From Streptococcus mitis (lineage in GTDB: Bacteria > Bacillota > Bacilli > Lactobacillales > Streptococcaceae): a stretch of DNA of 64,000 nt. The notes under the pieces are model-generated. The model did no database searches and was not told where the DNA came from. It saw only the letters and a program-made list of their open reading frames with translations. The stretch is taken from NCBI RefSeq assembly GCF_000722695.1, contig NZ_JPFU01000013.1:124001-188000 (forward strand). The letters are read 5' to 3'. Numbering within the stretch: the first letter of the stretch is position 1; every line of letters begins with the position of its first letter. Below are positions 1-7,286 of this stretch, one piece after another. The position numbers were made by a program, and so were the translations under genes.

Positions 1-143
1 ACATATGTATGAAAAAGAGGGGCTAGTCCTACACATAGAGACAATAGATAATTACTAAATCTTATCTCACCAATTCCTGCAAAAAAATGTTTCATTTTAA
101 ATATCCCCATTTTACCTTTTATCTTTATAATCCACAAACAACT

Positions 144-356
144 CTATTGACTTCTCTTTTTTTTGAAAAATCTTGACAACAAATTTACTCCACTTAATGC
201 TACTAAGACTTCAATGGGTAAAAAATAGTAATCCCATATCAAATGAGAAATCAGCAATGTTAGAAATAGTGTACAGTCAATATAACTATTCTGAAAATAC
301 TCTGTAATTACATAATACAGAAACACCACAACCATCAAAATTAAAATAACCATCAT
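144..356 (-). CDS. Small hydrophobic membrane protein, unknown
   Basis: A 70-residue protein made almost entirely of hydrophobic stretches: residues 2-18 and about 27-62 look like two or three membrane segments. It ends in a basic tail (RFFKKKRSQ) that would sit in the cytoplasm. A GGTGAT sequence lies about 8 bases before the start. I do not recognise a family. It lies in a cluster of small membrane proteins beside a broken bacteriocin precursor, so an immunity-type role is possible but is only a guess from position. Confidence 0.5.
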   Translation of the reverse strand: MMVILILMVVVFLYYVITEYFQNSYIDCTLFLTLLISHLIWDYYFLPIEVLVALSGVNLLSRFFKKKRSQ

Positions 357-467
357 AATACTATCACCCTGTTCTTAATTTATTGTCACTTTTTCCATCC
401 CATTCATCAATAGCATTAAAAATCCAATCAATAAATGATTACCTACTCACTAATACTATTCTAAAAT

Positions 468-647
468 TTAATTTTTTAGGGGATTTAGTAACGCAATTCC
501 AATTAGCAATACACCTAATATAAATAAAAGTATTTCCCAAAATTTATTCTCAGTTTTAATAAAAGGTATAAGATACATACTAACCAATATGGAACTTACT
601 CCTAAAAGAGCAAAGACCATTCTGATTTTATCACTTAGTTTAAACAT
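468..647 (-). CDS. Small membrane protein, possible bacteriocin immunity-type
   Basis: A 59-residue protein starting MFKLSDKIRM with two predicted membrane helices (about residues 9-26 and 35-55) and a short basic end. I chose the internal ATG at 647 because a GGGG-type ribosome site lies 8 bases upstream; the open frame extends further but its extra N-terminal stretch overlaps the broken bacteriocin precursor just upstream and looks unlike protein. Size, topology and the neighbouring double-glycine leader remnant resemble small immunity proteins of streptococcal bacteriocin loci. No family motif supports this, so function is unproven. Confidence 0.5.
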   Translation of the reverse strand: MFKLSDKIRMVFALLGVSSILVSMYLIPFIKTENKFWEILLFILGVLLIGIALLNPLKN

Positions 648-681
648 ATTTAATTCCCCATAAAATAAGCATTGACTACGT

Positions 682-786
682 TTACTGTAACATTCTCCCG
701 TCTTTATGTAGAGATAATCCCCCATCAAGACATCTCATCTCTTCTTACTCAATAGCAGCATAATTATTTGGTGATACGAGTTTCAT
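682..786 (-). pseudogene. Broken double-glycine bacteriocin precursor
   Basis: An ATG at 786 has a strong ribosome site (AGGAG, 7 bases away) and reads MKLVSPNNYAAIE before a TAA at 745-747. If that stop is read through, the same frame continues EEMRCLDGGLSLHKDGRMLQ to a stop at 682-684. The pattern LxxPNNYxxIE...EEMxxLDGG matches, from memory, the leader of a family of small Lactobacillales bacteriocins cleaved after a double glycine. The in-frame stop and the very short region after GG suggest a dead precursor. The leader resemblance is clear to me; the family assignment is from memory. Confidence 0.5.
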
Positions 787-935
787 AAGATTTCTCCTCT
801 TTAACGTTGCATGGTTAGGATAGTTCTCTAATTAGTAATCGTCGACTGCGTTTAAAGCACTTTGTTACCTAGATAAAATATCCTTTCTCTACCTGATTTG
901 ATTTTAAAGAGAACTAAGATTTAACCATATCTATC

Positions 936-1667
936 TCATTTCTTGTTTTTAAATAATTCATACTCTTTTTCTCTGACAAAGGGAAGTGAAAAATTAGAAA
1001 AAATTAGTAGAATTGAAAACAGATATCCGTCTGTTTGTATCACTAAAACATAACTTAAAAATATATAGACCATCAAATCTAGTACAAAAAGAGAAAATAT
1101 CCTCCTTTTCATTGCCTTACTTGTCTTAAAGATTCTGTTTAATAGAATCTTTATCGTAGTATCTACACAAATTTTTATCAAAAAGATAAGAGCCAATACA
1201 CAATTATCAACTGTACCATTAAGAATAAATGGAAATATAGTTAATATAAAACTAGAAATCTCTAAGTATTTTATCCAAGGAGATTGAGACATCTTACTTT
1301 TAAACTGACTGATTTTCCTATACTCGCTAGCTAATCTAGTATCAAAATCTTTACCAATTATATTAAAGATTAAGAACTCCAGGATAAAAATAATTATTAA
1401 TACGATATAAGTAGAAACCTTTCCTGGAAAATATTTATTGATTAAAATCGGGAAACTAATTAACAGAATTGAGTTTATAGCCAGACAAATGGATACTATT
1501 TTATTCTTCACAGAGTATATAGGTAGCGATACTATCGAATAGAGAAACGCTAAAAAAATAAGCAAGAGATACTCAGTACTGCTAATTAACGGCGCCCTTA
1601 ATGATAAAAATAGATAGGCACCCCACACGATGATGTGAGCTTTACGAATTGACTCTAGATTACTCAT
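936..1667 (-). CDS. Multi-pass membrane protein, unknown
   Basis: A 243-residue protein with about six or seven hydrophobic segments (roughly residues 10-24, 32-50, 56-76, 82-104, 135-175, 193-235) separated by short charged loops (for example KDFDTRLASEYRKISQFKSK) and ending in a lysine-rich tail. No transporter or protease motif is visible, and I do not recognise the family. It is the first gene of a same-strand run of small membrane proteins (936-1667, 468-647, 144-356) that surrounds a broken bacteriocin precursor. It is AT-rich relative to the core genes further right, which fits an accessory locus. Confidence 0.6.
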   Translation of the reverse strand: MSNLESIRKAHIIVWGAYLFLSLRAPLISSTEYLLLIFLAFLYSIVSLPIYSVKNKIVSICLAINSILLISFPILINKYFPGKVSTYIVLIIIFILEFLIFNIIGKDFDTRLASEYRKISQFKSKMSQSPWIKYLEISSFILTIFPFILNGTVDNCVLALIFLIKICVDTTIKILLNRIFKTSKAMKRRIFSLFVLDLMVYIFLSYVLVIQTDGYLFSILLIFSNFSLPFVREKEYELFKNKK

Positions 1668-2228
1668 CTACCTACTCCTAATATGTAAGTTGAAATACAT
1701 TTTTTGCAAATGAAAATATTATTATTATTTGGAGATCCAAAATATCTATCCCTCTTCTAGACCTAAACCAAGTCAGATTAAAGATACAAATATAATGGTA
1801 GGGCTTTCTTTTACTTTAGACTATCATAAAACAAGGAATCTTTCAACAAAATTCATTGGCAAAACACTATTCTAGAAGATTGTTAGCCCAAATCTTTCAG
1901 AATAGATCAATCCTAACTATCGAATACCTTGATTTCATAAATATCCTTGCAATTCTAGGCCTAGAATTCCTATAAACTAAATGTTTTCGTACTCTTCTAA
2001 ACCATTGATTGCCTTAAATTTTAATTTTTAAAGAATTCTAAAGCTAGAATAGTCCCATAACAATCAGTTTTGATTGATTCACAATTTAGAAACACTATAG
2101 CTTTACTCCTGTTAAAATAAAAGGAACTGCATAAAGCAATCCCTTTCTGATTTTGAAATTATTTACTTAAAATTTGATAGTTGAGATAATAATTAGCTCA
2201 CCTATAAAAAGAGTTATAGTAAAATTCC
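1668..2228. other. 561-bp AT-rich intergenic region
   Basis: I see no credible coding region here. It holds the dha operon terminator (2120-2146), a perfect 18-bp palindrome AATTCTAGGCCTAGAATT at 1951-1968, and short motifs of the type CTAGAATAGT (near 1869 on the reverse strand and near 2044) that also occur at 7141. These look like remnants of inserted elements, but no transposase fragment is visible. Confidence 0.5.
2120..2146 (-). terminator. Terminator after dhaKLM
   Basis: Read on the minus strand, an 11-bp stem (two G-U pairs) with a five-base loop is followed by a T-rich tail. It lies about 80 bases past the dhaM stop. Confidence 0.6.
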
Positions 2229-2603
2229 TTATTTATTGATTTCAAGCTCCTCCAACTGTGTTTGAATAACCGACAGTTCTGCCCCAGCCTGAAGAAGAGC
2301 AGCTGCAGTATAGGCGCCTTCTACAATTGGAACCCTGTTGATGATAATACTCTTATCACTAAAATCAGCCACCATTTCTAAGTTCATTTTAGCAGAACCT
2401 AGGTCAAAAAAGGCAAGTAAAGTATCTGCTGGATTTTCAGAAACAACCCTATCTACTTGATCAAAACTAGTTCCAATTCCTCCGTCCTCGGTTCCTCCTA
2501 CATAAGTAATCGGAACATCTTTAGCCACTTCACCAATCAGTTCAACAACACCTTGTGCAATATTTTTGGAATGTGAAACGATAACAAGACCTATACTTTC
2601 CAT
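2229..2603 (-). CDS. dhaM: PTS-dependent dihydroxyacetone kinase, phosphotransferase subunit DhaM
   Basis: DhaM carries phosphate from HPr to the ADP bound in DhaL, linking dihydroxyacetone phosphorylation to the PTS. At 124 residues it is the single-domain form (EIIA-mannose-like fold) known from Lactococcus lactis, without the HPr and EI-like domains of the E. coli protein. The active-site histidine is in LVIVSHSKNIAQGV near residue 11, and the mannose-IIA-like segment LLAFFDLGSAKMNLE follows in the middle. It is the last gene of dhaK-dhaL-dhaM: its start overlaps the dhaL stop by one base, so translation is probably coupled. Its phosphate donor HPr is encoded a few kb away at 9026-9289. 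Confidence 0.95.
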   Translation of the reverse strand: MESIGLVIVSHSKNIAQGVVELIGEVAKDVPITYVGGTEDGGIGTSFDQVDRVVSENPADTLLAFFDLGSAKMNLEMVADFSDKSIIINRVPIVEGAYTAAALLQAGAELSVIQTQLEELEINK

Positions 2604-3178
2604 TAAACCACCCCAGTTTCTAAAAGAGCAGTAAAGAGTAATCCTGATGAGAATGATCCAGGATCAATATGTCCGAGAGAACGTTCTCCTACATAAGATG
2701 CCCTTCCTTTAGTTGCAAGTAAATCTTTGGTAGCATTCACTACCTTATCAATAACCTCTTGAGTCAATTGGCCATCAGACAAGGCAGCAATAGCAGGAGT
2801 CCAAACATCAACCATTGTCTTCTCTCCAACTACTGCTTTCCCACGTTTGACAATCATATCCAAACCACTTTGTAAGATTTCTTCTAATTTTGAATGAGAA
2901 TCAGCCTTGGACATTCCCATAAAAGCAGAGCCATACAAGGGACCAGAAGCACCGCCTACCTTACTCAATAGTTGCATTGAGACAAGTTTAAAGACATCAC
3001 TGCTTGTCTCAAATTGCTTTCCTTCTAAGTTTTCCATAACTGCAGCCATGCCACGCGCCATATTTCCACCGTGGTCTCCATCTCCTATAGGTGTGTCTAG
3101 TTCACTAAGATAATCTTTCTGTTCTTGAATCTTTTCATTAAAAAGCTTCATCCATTCAAGAGCTTGTTCAGCATTCAT
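2603..3178 (-). CDS. dhaL: Dihydroxyacetone kinase ADP-binding subunit DhaL
   Basis: DhaL holds a permanently bound ADP-Mg that is rephosphorylated by DhaM and then donates phosphate to dihydroxyacetone in DhaK. The 191-residue protein has the expected all-helical DhaL size. It shows the Mg-nucleotide loop DTPIGDGDHGGNMARG near residues 28-43, the glycine-rich KVGGASGPLYGSAFMG near 73-88, and the closing RASYVGERSLGHIDPG near 158-173. It sits 21 bases after dhaK and overlaps dhaM. All the hallmark Asp residues are present, so it should be active. Confidence 0.95.
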   Translation of the reverse strand: MNAEQALEWMKLFNEKIQEQKDYLSELDTPIGDGDHGGNMARGMAAVMENLEGKQFETSSDVFKLVSMQLLSKVGGASGPLYGSAFMGMSKADSHSKLEEILQSGLDMIVKRGKAVVGEKTMVDVWTPAIAALSDGQLTQEVIDKVVNATKDLLATKGRASYVGERSLGHIDPGSFSSGLLFTALLETGVV

Positions 3179-3199
3179 TTGACATTTCCTCCTTGAGTT

Positions 3200-4189
3200 T
3201 TACCAAGCTGGTGTAGTAACAGGTGCATTTAGAGCATCCAACCACTCATCATCTGCCAATCGAATCAATGTCAATGACAAACCAGCCATATCGATTGAAG
3301 TCATATAGTTTCCAATTTTCTTAAATGCCAACTGAACACCTTTTTCATGGAGCAATTTTGCCACATCATTTGCAAATACATATTGTTCCATAAGAGGAGT
3401 GCTTCCTAAACCATTAATGAGAAGGCCATAGCGTTCACCAGCTTTAAGTTGGAAACCTTCAGATAGTTTTTTAACCAATTCTGAGGCCAATTGTGCTGAA
3501 GGTTGCATTTTCTCTTTTTTATATCCTGGCTCACCATGAATACCAACTCCATATTCAAATTCATCATCTTCTAGAACAAAACCTGGTTTCCCAACCTCAG
3601 GAACGGTTGCTCCAGACAGGGCCAGCCCAATTGTTTTAATTTCTAAGACAAGTTTATCGGCCAAGTCCTTCATTTCAGCTAATGACTTACCAGAACGAGC
3701 TGCGGAACCCAAAATTTTATGGACTAATATAGTACCTGCAACACCTCGACGACCTTGGGTATAGAGACTATTTTCAACAGCGATATCATCATCAACCACA
3801 ACGCTTGCTACGTCAATGCCTTCCATTTCAGCAAGTTCTTGTGCAATTTCAAAGTTCATAATGTCCCCAGAATAGTTCTTGATGACCATGAAAACTCCAA
3901 CACCTTCATCAGCCGCCTTAATGGCCTCTAAAATTTGGTCTGGAGTAGGTGATGTAAAGACTGCGCCACAAATGGCAGCAGACAACATTCCTTCTCCTAC
4001 AAATCCAGCATGACTTGGTTCATGTCCTGATCCTCCACCTGAAATGAGTCCAACTTTTCCCGTCTTTTCTGCCTTTCTAACGATGACATCAAAACCATCT
4101 AAGCGTTCTACCAAGTCATCATGCATGAATGACAATCCCTGCAACATTTCATCAACAACCTGTGTCGGTTCATTTATAATTTTTTTCAT
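3200..4189 (-). CDS. dhaK: Dihydroxyacetone kinase substrate-binding subunit DhaK
   Basis: DhaK binds dihydroxyacetone covalently through a histidine and phosphorylates it to dihydroxyacetone phosphate, which feeds glycolysis. The 329-residue protein has the GGGSGHEPSHAGFVG substrate loop near residues 51-65 and the active-site histidine in GVGIHGEPG near residue 218. It is the first gene of dhaKLM, divergent from dhaS-dhaQ. The region between them carries a palindrome matching the DhaS operator, so the operon is probably switched on by DhaS-DhaQ when dihydroxyacetone is present. No glycerol dehydrogenase or glycerol channel gene is adjacent, so the substrate may come from outside or from another locus. 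Confidence 0.95.
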   Translation of the reverse strand: MKKIINEPTQVVDEMLQGLSFMHDDLVERLDGFDVIVRKAEKTGKVGLISGGGSGHEPSHAGFVGEGMLSAAICGAVFTSPTPDQILEAIKAADEGVGVFMVIKNYSGDIMNFEIAQELAEMEGIDVASVVVDDDIAVENSLYTQGRRGVAGTILVHKILGSAARSGKSLAEMKDLADKLVLEIKTIGLALSGATVPEVGKPGFVLEDDEFEYGVGIHGEPGYKKEKMQPSAQLASELVKKLSEGFQLKAGERYGLLINGLGSTPLMEQYVFANDVAKLLHEKGVQLAFKKIGNYMTSIDMAGLSLTLIRLADDEWLDALNAPVTTPAW

Positions 4190-4228
4190 GAGAAACTCCT
4201 TTCGGCATCTACCTTTGTTTTCGCTTTC

Positions 4229-4280
4229 ATTATATATTTTTTATCGCTGGCTGATAAGGGACAGATTCTATTATTTGTCC
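4229..4280. promoter_or_regulatory. dha divergent control region with DhaS operator
   Basis: At 4259-4280 lies GGACAGAT-N6-ATTTGTCC. This differs by one base from the operator I remember for Lactococcus DhaS (GGACACAT-N6-ATTTGTCC). On the minus strand a -10 TATAAT sits at 4229-4234 with a poor -35, which suits an activator-dependent promoter with the operator just upstream. Confidence 0.75.
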
Positions 4281-4342
4281 CCTTTTAAACCCGTTTAAAA
4301 AAATTTTTTGGTAAAATGAAGGAAGTAAAAGAAAGGTTTCCT

Positions 4343-4873
4343 ATGGCATCATCACTCATTACAAAAAAACGGATTGCCAAGGCATTTAGAGACCTATTAG
4401 CTACTAGAGAATTTGATAAAATCTCTATTGTAGATATCATGGAATCAGCTGGCATTCGTAGACAGACCTTTTATAATCACTTTCTTGACAAATATGAACT
4501 GCTAGACTGGATATTTGAAAATGACTTAACCGAGTACATCACCAATAACTTGGACTTCATTTCAGGCCAAAAACTATTGCAAGAATTATTTTTTTATTTC
4601 GAACAAGAGCGTTACTTTTATATTCAACTTTTTGATATTCAAGGGCAAAATAACTTCTATGACCACTTTATAAGTTACTGTCGCTTGCTGGTATCAAAAA
4701 TTTTAAGAGAATATGGCCAGATTGATATCGATTCATCTGCTTATACTTGTTTTTTGTTAGACTATCATTCACATGCTCTAGCAGAAATCGTGAAGGCTTA
4801 CGTCAATAAAAAAAGTCCAGTTCCACAACCAGACTTTCTAATCATGACAATTATTGGAAAGAGACCACAATGA
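4343..4873 (+). CDS. dhaS: TetR-family activator of the dha operon, DhaS
   Basis: DhaS is a TetR-fold DNA-binding protein that, with DhaQ, activates dhaKLM in Lactococcus. The N-terminal helix-turn-helix is clear (TKKRIAKAF, FDKISIVDIMESAGIRRQTFYNHFLDKYELL, about residues 8-50). A helical C-terminal domain without an obvious ligand pocket motif follows. I take the ATG at 4343 (176 residues, MASSLITKKRI) because AGAAAGG lies 6 bases before it; the ATG at 4316 would only add KEVKERFP and has a weaker site. It is divergent from dhaK and its stop overlaps the start of dhaQ, so the two regulators are cotranscribed. Confidence 0.9.
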   Translation: MASSLITKKRIAKAFRDLLATREFDKISIVDIMESAGIRRQTFYNHFLDKYELLDWIFENDLTEYITNNLDFISGQKLLQELFFYFEQERYFYIQLFDIQGQNNFYDHFISYCRLLVSKILREYGQIDIDSSAYTCFLLDYHSHALAEIVKAYVNKKSPVPQPDFLIMTIIGKRPQ

Positions 4874-5859
4874 CATTTATTTCAAATCATAAACAGAAAA
4901 TTATTTCAAGTTACATTTCGGCAACTGTTAGCAGTCACCCTGAATTAGAAAAACACCCTACCTTACCATTAGTCTATCAAAAAAATCGCAATCCTCATCA
5001 GGTTCCAATATTGTCAGGTGGAGGTTCAGGTCACGAACCTGCTCATATTGGATATGTGGGAGAAGGGATGCTTACCGCTGCTATCTATGGCCAATTATTT
5101 ACTCCTCCTACAAGAACTGAAATCTTAGAGTCCATTCGTTTTTTAAACAATGGTCACGGTGTCTTCATCATTGTAAAAAATTTCGAAGCAGACATCAAAG
5201 AATTTAGCTGGGCCATTAATACTGCTAGACAAGAAGGAATTAAGGTCGGCTATAGTCTAGCACACGACGATATTTCTATTGAACCTCACAATAGATTTCA
5301 AATTAGAGGAAGAGGGCTTGCAGGGACTATTTTACTTCATAAAGTTCTAGGATATGCAGCTCAAAATGGTGCCGACATCGAGCAACTAACTGATTTAGGT
5401 CATCAGCTTGCTCCCGAAATCGCAACAATTGGCTTTGCAACGAAATCGGCTAGTCTCCCTCAAGCCACCCTTCCACTATTTAACTTGGAAGAAGGAAATA
5501 TTTCTTATGGTATTGGGATACATGGCGAAGAAGGCTATCGTATCGTCCCATTCCAATCATCGGAAATCCTTGCAAATGAAATTATAAGTAAATTAAGATT
5601 GCACTATCATTGGAAAAAGGGTGATCAATTTATATTGCTTGTAAATAATCTAGGCACTACTACCAATCTAGAAATGGGAATATTTATCAATGATCTCCTT
5701 CAACTCTTAGAAATTGAAGGAGTCGCTATTACTTTTATAAAATCAGGAACATTTATGACCAGTCTGGATATGGCAGGTATATCTGTAACTCTATGCCCTG
5801 TAAAAAATAAGCAGTGGTTAGAAGCTCTCAATGCTCCAACAACAGCTTTTGCATGGTAA
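4870..5859 (+). CDS. dhaQ: DhaK-like coactivator DhaQ
   Basis: A 329-residue paralogue of DhaK that works as a sensor rather than a kinase subunit: in Lactococcus, DhaQ binds dihydroxyacetone and then complexes DhaS. It keeps the substrate loop GGGSGHEPAHIGYVG near residues 50-64 and the substrate-binding histidine in GIGIHGEEG near residue 217. Its last residues (ALNAPTTAFAW) mirror those of DhaK (ALNAPVTTPAW). It overlaps dhaS by four bases. Because the covalent-binding histidine is kept, it should still bind the ligand. A second active DhaK cannot be excluded from sequence alone, but the dhaS coupling argues for the regulatory role. Confidence 0.88.
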   Translation: MTFISNHKQKIISSYISATVSSHPELEKHPTLPLVYQKNRNPHQVPILSGGGSGHEPAHIGYVGEGMLTAAIYGQLFTPPTRTEILESIRFLNNGHGVFIIVKNFEADIKEFSWAINTARQEGIKVGYSLAHDDISIEPHNRFQIRGRGLAGTILLHKVLGYAAQNGADIEQLTDLGHQLAPEIATIGFATKSASLPQATLPLFNLEEGNISYGIGIHGEEGYRIVPFQSSEILANEIISKLRLHYHWKKGDQFILLVNNLGTTTNLEMGIFINDLLQLLEIEGVAITFIKSGTFMTSLDMAGISVTLCPVKNKQWLEALNAPTTAFAW

Positions 5860-5875
5860 TTTACTTGTATAACTC

Positions 5876-5910
5876 AAAAGGGCTACATCACTTGGTAGCC
5901 CTTTGTTTTT
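5876..5910 (+). terminator. Terminator after dhaSQ
   Basis: The stem AAAGGGCTAC / GTAGCCCTTT with a 7-base loop is followed by TGTTTTTAT. It may serve both strands. Confidence 0.85.
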
Positions 5911-5956
5911 ATCTTACGTTTAAAAGAACTCATTCTTGCCATTTCAAATAGGCCAT

Positions 5957-6466
5957 CTATCCCTTACAATTCTTCCGATGAGCTTTGAGTTTTTTCAGAG
6001 CCCAATCATAGTGACTGGAGGTGCTACTGATAAAATAGGAACCTAGACTTGTCCCTCCTGTCCACTTATAGACACCTTTGGTAAAGAGTTCGTCATTGCT
6101 AAAAACTTCTATCAACTCTAAAACCTCTCTATGTGATTGTTCTAGGAGTCTAGTCGCTTCTTCTAAGGAGGTTTTCTGGTGCTTCTTCCAAAAAGCGACA
6201 TTCATTTGTCCATAAGTTTTCCAATTATAAGGTTCAGGAAGAAAAGATCTTTCGTGACCTTTTTGATTAGAATGTACCCAGGTCAAAAGTAACTGCTGCC
6301 ATTCATAAAGATGGATCAAGACATCCCGCAGGTTTTTATCCCTTTTCCAGTGAGCTTCCTTTTTATTTGGGTCTCTTGAAAAATCAAATGGAGTCTGTAT
6401 CTCATCTTCACTTAGTTGGGAGATGAAACGATTGAGCTTCTCATAGTTTTCCTTAGAGGCCAGCAC
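5957..6466 (-). CDS. ClbS/DfsB-family (DUF1706) four-helix protein
   Basis: A protein of about 169 residues matching the ClbS/DfsB family of four-helix bundle proteins related to DinB. It shows the family start ASKENYEKLNRFISQLSEDE, the central HWKRDKNLRDVLIHLYEWQQLL (near residues 39-60), and the C-terminal SHYDWALKKLKAHRKN. ClbS is known as a colibactin-resistance hydrolase; most family members have no known role. The normal start seems lost: the frame continues upstream as PRPKTKEELV with a good ribosome site (AGGGAG), but the codon 8 bases after that site (6494-6496) is GTT instead of a start. The only remaining start is a GTG at 6466, ten codons inside the family N-terminus. The protein may be poorly made or slightly truncated. 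Confidence 0.8.
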   Translation of the reverse strand: MLASKENYEKLNRFISQLSEDEIQTPFDFSRDPNKKEAHWKRDKNLRDVLIHLYEWQQLLLTWVHSNQKGHERSFLPEPYNWKTYGQMNVAFWKKHQKTSLEEATRLLEQSHREVLELIEVFSNDELFTKGVYKWTGGTSLGSYFISSTSSHYDWALKKLKAHRKNCKG

Positions 6467-6553
6467 TAGCTCCTCTTTTGTTTTTGGTCTAGGAACAGGA
6501 GTACTCCCTTCACATTACTAGTTATTATTAGAAATTTTTTATCCTTTAAATCT

Positions 6554-7048
6554 CTACAACTTATCCTTTAATTTCTCAACAAAGAGATAGGCTGCTGGAC
6601 AGGTCAAGGTATTCTTAATCGTTAAATGGTTGATTTGATGGATCTTTTTGCGGTCTGTATGGGGGAATTCACGACAGGCCTTTGGACGAACATCATAGAT
6701 GGAACAGAGATTATCTCCTCCTAGAAAGGGACAAGGCATGGATTTAAAAACCTTATCACCATCTTCATCTACCTGCAGAAACTCCGCTTCAAAAGCTGGT
6801 AATTTCATCTTAAAGTACTTAGCAATACGAGTGATGTCTGCTTCCTTGAAGTCAGGTCCCAATGTCTTGCAACAGTTAGCACAGGCAGTACAATCAATCT
6901 CCTCAAAGACTTCTTGGTGAATCTGCTGGGCTAGCTTATCTAAATTTTTTGGTGGCTTTTTCTTTAAATTGGCTAAAACTTTACGGTGCTCCTTCTGCTT
7001 TTGCAAGGCTAGCTGGTGGTAATACTCAATATCAATTTCTTTAGACAT
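6554..7048 (-). CDS. YkgJ-family cysteine-cluster (putative metal-binding) protein
   Basis: A 164-residue protein of the YkgJ-type zinc/iron-chelating family. The cysteine set is complete: CTACANCC near residues 53-60, CPFLGGDNLCSIYDVRPKAC near 106-125, and a late Cys in LTCPAAYLF. The N-terminal 40 residues are charged and helical. The cysteines probably bind a metal ion or iron-sulfur cluster in the cytoplasm; no catalytic activity is established for the family. It lies 87 bases upstream of the ClbS-like gene on the same strand, and they may share a transcript. Confidence 0.85.
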   Translation of the reverse strand: MSKEIDIEYYHQLALQKQKEHRKVLANLKKKPPKNLDKLAQQIHQEVFEEIDCTACANCCKTLGPDFKEADITRIAKYFKMKLPAFEAEFLQVDEDGDKVFKSMPCPFLGGDNLCSIYDVRPKACREFPHTDRKKIHQINHLTIKNTLTCPAAYLFVEKLKDKL

Positions 7049-7173
7049 GATTTCTCTCTTATTCTAATTACTTTCCCTATTATACCATGCCTCTGGAGCA
7101 TTTAAAAGTGGACTTTATTAGACAATATAGTGTATTGAACCTAGAATAGTACACTAAGGATTCTAAAACGTTT

Positions 7174-7232
7174 CTAGAAATTAATTTGACTTTCCTAATC
7201 TCTTTGTTCATATCTTATTTCAATCTATTATA
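7174..7232. repeat. 59-bp dispersed repeat, copy 1
   Basis: A 59-bp segment aligns without gaps to 57647-57705 at roughly 85 percent identity by eye. It starts CTAGAAAT and ends ATTATA. It sits in a gene-free stretch downstream of ptsI, next to a CTAGAATAGT motif at 7141. I see no open frame in it and cannot name it. Confidence 0.55.
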
Positions 7233-7249
7233 CTTTTCCAAAATACGTC

Positions 7250-7279
7250 AAAAAAACCTTGCAACTAAGTTACAAGGTT
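7250..7279 (-). terminator. Terminator after ptsI
   Basis: On the minus strand, the stem AACCTTGTAAC / GTTGCAAGGTT with a 3-base loop is followed by a run of T, just past the ptsI stop. Confidence 0.85.
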
Positions 7280-7286
7280 AATGACA

